This document shows, piece after piece, positions 1 to 5,310 of a stretch of DNA of 5,310 nucleotides. The notes below the pieces were generated by a model that did not search any database, had not been told where the DNA came from, and saw only the letters and a list, made by a program, of their open reading frames with translations. How positions within the stretch are numbered: the first letter of the stretch is position 1; the number at the start of each line of letters is the position of its first letter. The translations under genes and the position numbers were made by a program. Source of the stretch: Nitrosopumilaceae archaeon (GTDB lineage: Archaea > Thermoproteota > Nitrososphaeria > Nitrososphaerales > Nitrosopumilaceae); NCBI GenBank assembly GCA_020027255.1, contig JAHRAP010000071.1:1-5310 (forward strand), read 5' to 3'.

Positions 1-2548
1 TATTTATCATGAGATTAATTATTTTATTATATATAATTATTTTGAAATTACTAGATGTATATATGGTTATTTTTTTAGGTTTAATCTTAGTTACTTTGAT
101 GATGTTATTGATGTCATTCATTACTGATTTTAAGAAACTTTCTAAATGTATTGAATGTTCATTATATTCATAGATTGGCTTAGGCCAGCCATATTTCGAA
201 ATATTTTTAGAACCATTCAATTTTTCCCACATTTCTGCGGCTATATATGGCGCAAATGGGGATAACATCAAAATTCTAGATGATAAAAGATCATATGTTG
301 ATTTATTTTGTATATTGCCCTTCGATTTGGTTCTTCGTAAATACCAATTCATGTCATTATCAAAATCAAATAATATTTTATTTAATGCATCGCGTAATCT
401 AATATTATTCATTAATTCTGTAATATTTTTTATTAATAGATTTAGTCTACTATATAACCATTTATCTTCATTAGTTTTATTCTCATTATGTTTAAATTCA
501 TTATAAGTTGAACATTTTAACCAGATGTTTTCTAATTTAATTTGAATGTTTTCTATAGATTCTAAATTGAAGTCTATATCTTGAAGTAATTCTGATGTTA
601 TTATTATGGAAATTCTTATCGGATCAGCTCCATATTTCTTTATGGCTTCTCGAAGTGGAATAATATTGCCTAAGGATTTTGACATTTTTTTTCCGTGCAT
701 AAGTACAGATCCATTAACTACTATTTTTCTAGGCCAACACTGTTTCGGAAAAATTGCAATGTGATTCATTATAAAAAACGTTAAATGATTTGGAATTAAA
801 TCTCTTCCAGAATGTCTACAATCTACTGGATAAAAATATAAAAATTCTTCCCTTATTTCATGTAATATGTATTTTGGTATTTTACATTCCAATGAAATCT
901 TAGATAGATCTCCTTTCCCAAGAAACACATATTCAAAAAATGAATTTGAAATGTTATTATCAGCTGAAATATCTTTATTATTTATATATTTGGAGATAAT
1001 ATAATATGCCATATAGATCGTAGAATCTGATAAGCTTTCAATAATCCATGCTTTATCCCATGTAAGCGTTGTTCCAAGTCCATGTTGTCTTGCACATGCT
1101 CGTTCTTTTAACCATTCTATTACTTTGTAAAACTCTATCTCGATTTCATTTGGTATTATTTGTATATTTTTAATACAGTCGCGAACTTGTTTTTTCCATT
1201 TTTCATCTCCATAATTTACAAACCATTGATCATCTAAAATTTTTATCACACATTTGGATCCACATCTGCAAGTTATAGGTTCTGACAATTCTAACATTGT
1301 TGTGCCGATACCGTCATCTAAAATCCATGACTGCACTAAATCTTTGGCTTTTTTGATTTTGATCCCTGCAAATTTTCCAGCTTTACCATTTAATTTTCCA
1401 GAATTAAATTCTTTTAAGTATAATTCTTTGGTAGCGATAATTAAATTTAAATCATTTTGGTTTCTGATGTTGAATTTGTTAATAATCTCTTTTGCTGGTA
1501 TCAGATTTGGCTTTTCATCATTGTTTTCTGTTATTATGATTGGTTTGATCTTCGCTGCAATCTCATCTTTTTTATTTTTTAGATCTTCTAATGCTTGATA
1601 GTCATATGGGGCATGAGCTGGTACTGACATTACTATACCTGTACCAATTTCATTTTTAACAAATCTTGCAGGTAAAATAAATATTTCATGGTTTGTTATA
1701 GTTTTAACTTTTTGATGCAATAGCTTTTTGCCATGTATTTTATCTAAATGTATCAAATTTTTCTTCAAAAATTTAAATTTATAGAAGCAATTTGAGCTTA
1801 TTATCCATTTTTCATTATTTACCTTGACTATCTCGTATATCAATTCAGGATTGATCCAAATATTTGTTACACCAAATATTGTTTCTGGCCTCACAGTAGC
1901 AGCTGGTAATACATATTCATCATAATAAAATTTGATTATTGTATATTCTGTAAAATTTGGTTCTGCATCTCCCATAGTGTCATGTTGTGATACTGGATTT
2001 TGATCCATTGGGCACCATCCGACTGGATGTGTTCCCTGCACAATCAAATTTTTTTTATGTAGGTGATAGAATTGCCATTCGATAAATTTTTTATATACAG
2101 GATCAATTGTCGTAAATTCTCTACGCCAATCAATAGAATATCCCATTTCAATCATCCCATGCTTAATTTCATTATGGAAATATTTTGCTATTTCCATTGG
2201 ATCTGTAAAATCTTCTATTTTTGATTTTGGTATTTTATATAATTTGTCAAATACATCTAGTATTTCTTTATCTTTTTTTTGAATTTTTTTTGATATACTT
2301 AATATCGGAGTACCAGTGTAATGAAATCCCATGGGAAAAAGCACATTAAATCCTTGCATTCTAAGGAATCTTGAATGTATATCAGTTATCGTATATGTTC
2401 TACCATGCCCTATATGTTGAGGTGAATTAGGATATGGGTAGGCTACAGTTATGAATTTTTTTTTGCAATTAGTACGATCTGCCTCAAAAATTTTATTGGT
2501 TTGCCATACATTTCTCCACTTTGTTTCTATATGATGCCAATCAATCAT
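1..2548 (-). CDS. leuS: Leucyl-tRNA synthetase, archaeal type, 3' end cut by window edge (849 codons visible)
   Basis: Cytoplasmic class I synthetase that charges tRNA-Leu with leucine and proofreads near-cognate amino acids. I translated the frame codon by codon from the ATG at 2548-2546 to position 2 and met no stop, so the gene simply runs off the left edge. Seen: Rossmann-fold HIGH signature HIGH (45-48; bases 2405-2416); VGWCP (176-180); CP1 editing domain with the Thr-rich TVRPET (218-223), GTGIVMSV (302-309) and PAHAPYD, whose D316 matches the conserved hydrolytic Asp; CRCGSKC (427-433); DQWF; WLKERACAR (479-487); SLSDSTIYMAYY; YPVDCRHSGRDLIPNHL; KMSKS (621-625; bases 674-688); then the helical anticodon-binding domain with FAPYIAAEMWEKL and GWP. 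Archaeal LeuRS is typically about 960 residues, so roughly the last 100 are missing. They include the C-terminal domain that in Pyrococcus grips the long variable arm of tRNA-Leu. Translation is probably coupled to alaS through the ATGA overlap. Confidence 0.97.
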   Translation of the reverse strand, partial: MIDWHHIETKWRNVWQTNKIFEADRTNCKKKFITVAYPYPNSPQHIGHGRTYTITDIHSRFLRMQGFNVLFPMGFHYTGTPILSISKKIQKKDKEILDVFDKLYKIPKSKIEDFTDPMEIAKYFHNEIKHGMIEMGYSIDWRREFTTIDPVYKKFIEWQFYHLHKKNLIVQGTHPVGWCPMDQNPVSQHDTMGDAEPNFTEYTIIKFYYDEYVLPAATVRPETIFGVTNIWINPELIYEIVKVNNEKWIISSNCFYKFKFLKKNLIHLDKIHGKKLLHQKVKTITNHEIFILPARFVKNEIGTGIVMSVPAHAPYDYQALEDLKNKKDEIAAKIKPIIITENNDEKPNLIPAKEIINKFNIRNQNDLNLIIATKELYLKEFNSGKLNGKAGKFAGIKIKKAKDLVQSWILDDGIGTTMLELSEPITCRCGSKCVIKILDDQWFVNYGDEKWKKQVRDCIKNIQIIPNEIEIEFYKVIEWLKERACARQHGLGTTLTWDKAWIIESLSDSTIYMAYYIISKYINNKDISADNNISNSFFEYVFLGKGDLSKISLECKIPKYILHEIREEFLYFYPVDCRHSGRDLIPNHLTFFIMNHIAIFPKQCWPRKIVVNGSVLMHGKKMSKSLGNIIPLREAIKKYGADPIRISIIITSELLQDIDFNLESIENIQIKLENIWLKCSTYNEFKHNENKTNEDKWLYSRLNLLIKNITELMNNIRLRDALNKILFDFDNDMNWYLRRTKSKGNIQNKSTYDLLSSRILMLSPFAPYIAAEMWEKLNGSKNISKYGWPKPIYEYNEHSIHLESFLKSVMNDINNIIKVTKIKPKKITIYTSSNFKIIIYNKIINLMIN
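2545..2548 (-). promoter_or_regulatory. ATGA stop/start overlap of alaS and leuS
   Basis: The TGA stop of alaS (2547-2545) shares two bases with the ATG of leuS (2548-2546), giving the classic 4-base ATGA junction. The preceding bases (AGAACAATAAA) hold no Shine-Dalgarno-like purine-rich GG motif. This is known from other operons as an arrangement for termination-reinitiation. That leuS is translated mainly by ribosomes finishing alaS is inference. Confidence 0.85.
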
Positions 2549-5244
2549 TTTATTGTTCTCATAATATTTTCTATCGTTGATAGAGCTATATTTATTTTAG
2601 ATTTATCTGTCCCTCCACCCTGAGCAAACTCTTCATCTCCTCCAGAAGAACCTCCCAATATCTTTGAAATATTATAAGCAATTTCATTGGCTTTCATAGT
2701 TTTAGATGCTATGTTACCTGAGAATACGACTATTTTAATATTTTTCTTCACTATTAGGGCACAATACACTAACAATGATTCTTGTTTAGTTGATTTCTTA
2801 CCTATGTCTATATGATATTTTTCATCAAGTTTGTATTCTATTACAGAATGTAATTTTAATTTTCCTAAAATATTCGATGTTTTGATAATTTTAGACACTT
2901 CATTTTCAGATGTTTTTTCAAGTGTATACCGCAATTTTTCTTTAGTTTCTTCAAATTCAGTTAATTTATTTTGAAAAGATTCCATAATTTTCTGTTTTTC
3001 AGTTTGTAGTAACTTTGTAATGTTTGTAATATGACTTTCTTGTTCCTGAACATATTCTATTGCTTTTTCTCCAGACACAAATTCAATTCTTATCACCCCA
3101 TCTTGTATTCTTTCTGTTTTGGTTATTTTTATTATGCCTATCTCTCCTGTTCTTTTAACATGTGTTCCACCACATGCTTCTACATCAAAATCTCCTATAT
3201 TTACAATTCGTATATATCTAAACGGTGCTACGCCACCCTGGTAAATCTTAAAACCAAATTTATGCTCTGCTATACTACGCTTATATTCTTTAATATTGAC
3301 GATTAAATCTTGTTGTATTATATTATTAGACAGCTTCTCTATTTTTACAATCTCGTTGTTAGTTAAACTTGAATGATGAATTATATCAAGTCTTCCATAC
3401 CCACTTTCTTTAAAAGCAGAGTTCTGCCAAACCCAATTGCCCAATATTCTGCGTGATGCTGAATTTATTATATGCGTGCTTGTATGATGTTTCGTTATAT
3501 TTCTACGCCTTGTGATGTCTATTGAACATTTGACTATATCGCCAGTTTTAATATCATCAACACGACAATCAACTTCGTGCACTATTATTTTTCCGTGTTT
3601 TATTACATTGATAACATTATATGTTGATATTTTTCCATAATCTGGTTCTTGCCCACCTCCACGAGCATAAAATGCAGTTCGATCTAAGATTATGTACTTA
3701 TTATATACTTTTAATACATTAGCTTTAAATTCTCTAGGATTTGTCGTATAAAAAAGCAGTTCTGTACTCCGAACATCTTCAAATTCTAATATATTTTTAG
3801 AACGAGTATTGACACGATTATTTTTTTTTGACAATAAAGAATAAAAATTTGCAGGATATTTAGAAATTATATTACGTTCTTTCAAATAGTCTGGTGTTAT
3901 ACCATCTGATTCATATAGCTGTATTAGTTTTTCTATATTTAATTTTTTATCATTTATTTTCATTTTTGTTGCTATTTTATCCATTCTCATTTTTGATTCT
4001 GAATATCGTTTGTATTCTACATCTAATATTGTCTTGACGTCTCTTTCTGCATTCGCTATTTCTGGATATGCATTTTTTAAATAATTTATCTCAGCCTCTA
4101 TTATCTCATTTATGTCAATTTTTGTTTTTAATTTATTTATAGTTGTGATGATTCTCCTTGTGATTATTCTTAAGTTGTAACCGCCTCCTACATTACTTGG
4201 TATCATTCCATCTTTTACTGCAAAAATTAATGTTCTTATATGATCTAAAATTAAGTATACTGATTCTAGAGTCAAAATATCATTTAAATTACGTGTTGAT
4301 GCACAAATTGAATTAATTATCATCTTTTTACATTCTAATATATCATTGTATTTTTCAGTTTTATTTATTGCTTTAAAATATCTGTTTAATATATTAGCAG
4401 GCACATCAATTCCTAATTTATATATGATATTTTTTGTAATATCTCCAAAACAACAGTCATAGGCAGTTGGACTTCCTGTAGATATCCATGCCATTCTTTC
4501 TAGCCCTGCCCCCATATCTACTACCATTTGTTTAAGCTTTGTGTATTCTGTTAATTTTCCTTGAAATTCAGTAAACACAGCATTTCCTAATTCTAAACCA
4601 TTGACAAAATATTCTAAAGATGCCCCGAAAGAACCTCCGCCTTCCCACACATCCTCAACGAAAACTATTTCATTTTTATTAATTCCAAATTTTTCTGTCA
4701 ACAATCTAAAATCTAATTCTATGCATTTATCTTTCCAATATCCTCCAGGCTCATTGTATATACTATGTTGACCAATCATACAAAAACTAGAAAAATGTTT
4801 TCCAGTTGTTCCGACATTTTCTATATCGTTAAATCTTAAACATATCTGAGGTACCAGAAGTGGATTTGCTGGTAATTCAAAAATTACTTTGGAATCAATA
4901 ATTCTTTGGAAATTTACTATTGATGCAATCGTAAAATATAGATCTTCTCTCCATCTGCACACTACTGGATATCTATTTATTATTGTATGATGATTTTCAG
5001 CAAAAAAGGATTTTATTGCGTGCAGAGATTCTACATAATCTAATCTTTTATTCTTGTGCGGATTGCCAATAAATGAATAACTATCAGATTCATCTTCTGG
5101 ACATAATGTTTTATTGTCGTCTAGGGACCAAAAAAATCTATTACATTTAATACATGGTCGACGTTCAAAATTATATTCCTCAAATAACTTAGTTTTATAA
5201 TATTTATCAGGGTTTAACGAGAATTTCTTAATGTCTATATCCAT
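2545..5244 (-). CDS. alaS: Alanyl-tRNA synthetase, archaeal type, complete (899 aa)
   Basis: Cytoplasmic class II synthetase that joins alanine to tRNA-Ala using ATP and hydrolyses Ser- and Gly-tRNA-Ala. Seen, in order: an N-terminal Cys cluster (C31, C34, C48); a catalytic core at about 60-370 with motif 2 (RYPVVCRWREDLYF, 91-104), ENVGTTGKHFSSF (142-154), GLELGN (216-221), motif 3 VVDMGAGLER (241-250) and SNVGGGYNLR (350-359); a helical tRNA-recognition domain to about 480; an editing domain with RGGGQ (528-532) and both zinc motifs, H587-x3-H591 and C691-x3-H695; a helical, coiled-coil-like linker at about 729-785; and a C-Ala domain with Gly-rich GGSSGG...FAQGGG (864-878). Length is normal for archaea. 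The ATG is chosen because an in-frame TAG lies 18 bases upstream (5263-5265) and residues from about 8 on already match the family. Oddities are E445 in LYESDG and Ser53 where a fourth Cys is expected. The stop overlaps leuS. Identification is certain; lineage is inferred. Confidence 0.98.
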   Translation of the reverse strand: MDIDIKKFSLNPDKYYKTKLFEEYNFERRPCIKCNRFFWSLDDNKTLCPEDESDSYSFIGNPHKNKRLDYVESLHAIKSFFAENHHTIINRYPVVCRWREDLYFTIASIVNFQRIIDSKVIFELPANPLLVPQICLRFNDIENVGTTGKHFSSFCMIGQHSIYNEPGGYWKDKCIELDFRLLTEKFGINKNEIVFVEDVWEGGGSFGASLEYFVNGLELGNAVFTEFQGKLTEYTKLKQMVVDMGAGLERMAWISTGSPTAYDCCFGDITKNIIYKLGIDVPANILNRYFKAINKTEKYNDILECKKMIINSICASTRNLNDILTLESVYLILDHIRTLIFAVKDGMIPSNVGGGYNLRIITRRIITTINKLKTKIDINEIIEAEINYLKNAYPEIANAERDVKTILDVEYKRYSESKMRMDKIATKMKINDKKLNIEKLIQLYESDGITPDYLKERNIISKYPANFYSLLSKKNNRVNTRSKNILEFEDVRSTELLFYTTNPREFKANVLKVYNKYIILDRTAFYARGGGQEPDYGKISTYNVINVIKHGKIIVHEVDCRVDDIKTGDIVKCSIDITRRRNITKHHTSTHIINSASRRILGNWVWQNSAFKESGYGRLDIIHHSSLTNNEIVKIEKLSNNIIQQDLIVNIKEYKRSIAEHKFGFKIYQGGVAPFRYIRIVNIGDFDVEACGGTHVKRTGEIGIIKITKTERIQDGVIRIEFVSGEKAIEYVQEQESHITNITKLLQTEKQKIMESFQNKLTEFEETKEKLRYTLEKTSENEVSKIIKTSNILGKLKLHSVIEYKLDEKYHIDIGKKSTKQESLLVYCALIVKKNIKIVVFSGNIASKTMKANEIAYNISKILGGSSGGDEEFAQGGGTDKSKINIALSTIENIMRTIK

Positions 5245-5286
5245 ATTATTTTTATAGATATGCTAGTTATTAATTATCCATATTAT
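5238..5286 (-). repeat. Perfect 12-bp direct repeat around the alaS start
   Basis: The minus-strand 12-mer ATAATATGGATA occurs twice, at 5249-5238, where it contains the true alaS ATG, and at 5286-5275, 37 bases further upstream. Both copies end at mismatches, so the match is exactly 12 bases. The offset is not a multiple of three, so the upstream ATG is out of frame with alaS. It may be a local duplication, a binding-site pair or chance in AT-rich DNA. Confidence 0.6.
5270..5281 (-). other. Possible three-codon upstream reading frame (M-D-N-stop)
   Basis: The upstream repeat copy supplies ATG GAT AAT TAA, ending 25 bases before the alaS ATG. It would only be translated if the transcript starts upstream of 5281; the TATA box proposed at 5291-5299 would instead place the start inside or after it. 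There is no ribosome binding site. It is recorded because it sits in the only non-coding stretch, and it may well be meaningless. Confidence 0.15.
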
Positions 5287-5290
5287 GAAA

Positions 5291-5299
5291 TAAATATAA
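5291..5299 (-). promoter_or_regulatory. Candidate archaeal TATA box for the alaS-leuS operon
   Basis: On the minus strand the bases read TTATATTTA, close to the archaeal TATA-box consensus. Transcription starting about 25 bases downstream would begin near 5270-5268 and leave a leader of about 25 bases before the alaS ATG, a usual length for archaea. The whole upstream region is almost pure A/T, so other placements (for example around 5268-5277, giving a nearly leaderless transcript) cannot be excluded. No BRE or Shine-Dalgarno element is distinct. Confidence 0.3.
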
Positions 5300-5310
5300 T
5301 AAAATAAATA

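Larger units (their letters stand above)
5245..5310. other. 66-base AT-rich upstream region
   Basis: This is the only non-coding sequence in the window and is nearly all A and T. Besides the candidate TATA element and the 12-bp repeat it contains a second short direct repeat, AAATAAATA on the plus strand, at 5288-5296 and 5302-5310. There is no T-box-like leader, tRNA-like fold or terminator hairpin, and the space is too short for a structured synthetase-regulating leader unless it extends beyond the right edge. Confidence 0.6.

Noticed and set aside
1..180. Possible broken or frameshifted 3' end of leuS
   Set aside because: Every codon from 2548 to position 2 was read and none is a stop. 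The conserved anticodon-domain wording continues to the edge, so it is only cut by the window.
315..506. Plus-strand open frame of 63 codons
   Set aside because: It lies opposite the leuS anticodon-binding domain, whose protein is strongly conserved. Its Leu/Phe/Ser-rich translation is the expected mirror of Lys/Asn/Glu-rich codons.
1081..1140. Arg483 in WLKERACAR instead of Trp as in the WACSR form of some LeuRS
   Set aside because: I believe the KERACAR form occurs in other archaeal LeuRS, so it is probably ordinary family variation.
1254..1598. Plus-strand open frame of 114 codons with a hydrophobic, membrane-like look
   Set aside because: It is antisense to the conserved leuS editing and catalytic region. 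The hydrophobicity comes from reading AAA/GAA-rich codons backwards, and there is no start signal of its own.
3031..3306. Plus-strand open frame of 91 codons rich in Cys, Tyr and Phe
   Set aside because: It is antisense to the alaS editing domain, including its CGGTH zinc motif. The composition is a shadow effect.
5245..5310. tRNA gene, T-box or amino-acid-responsive leader upstream of alaS
   Set aside because: No cloverleaf, no GC stem and no antiterminator-like element is present. Only 66 AT-rich bases are available, and T-boxes are bacterial.
1..5310. CRISPR array, insertion sequence, attachment site or novel defence system
   Set aside because: No regularly spaced repeats, terminal inverted repeats or transposase motifs were seen. 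Both genes are core housekeeping synthetases that fill 99% of the window.

Overview
The window is an ordinary but informative piece of an AT-rich archaeal chromosome. It holds two aminoacyl-tRNA synthetase genes, both on the minus strand and read right to left. Composition is roughly 25-30% G+C by eye, with heavy use of AAA, ATA and AAT codons. Both proteins are of the archaeal type. The alanyl-tRNA synthetase has the archaeal N-terminal cysteine cluster and archaeal active-site wording (YPVVCRWREDLYF, VVDMGAGLER). The leucyl-tRNA synthetase has the archaeal/eukaryotic layout and wording (SPQHIGHGRTYT, PAHAPYDYQAL). Phrases such as GLELGNAVFTEF and SFCMIGQHS remind me most of Nitrososphaerota (Thaumarchaeota). 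That placement is from memory, and the low G+C would suit a streamlined or host-associated lineage.

Layout: positions 5245-5310 are a short AT-only-looking upstream region with a candidate TATA element and a perfect 12-bp repeat of the start context. Positions 5244-2545 are a complete alaS of 899 residues. Its TGA stop overlaps the ATG of leuS as ATGA (2545-2548). From 2548 to the left edge runs leuS, open for all 849 visible codons with no stop, so it is cut by the window edge and not by mutation. No RNA genes, mobile elements, CRISPR arrays or genes on the plus strand were found, and there is no gene-free stretch above 66 bases.

The two genes very probably form a translationally coupled operon of proofreading synthetases. 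AlaRS charges tRNA-Ala and clears Ser/Gly mischarging. LeuRS charges tRNA-Leu and clears Ile/Val/Met-like mischarging. No Shine-Dalgarno-like sequence precedes either start.

I see no undescribed system here. The points worth a second look are small: a Glu where I expect the Asp that reads the G3:U70 identity pair in AlaRS, loss of one cysteine of the presumed N-terminal zinc cluster, the duplicated start context with a three-codon decoy reading frame, and long A tracts inside both genes.
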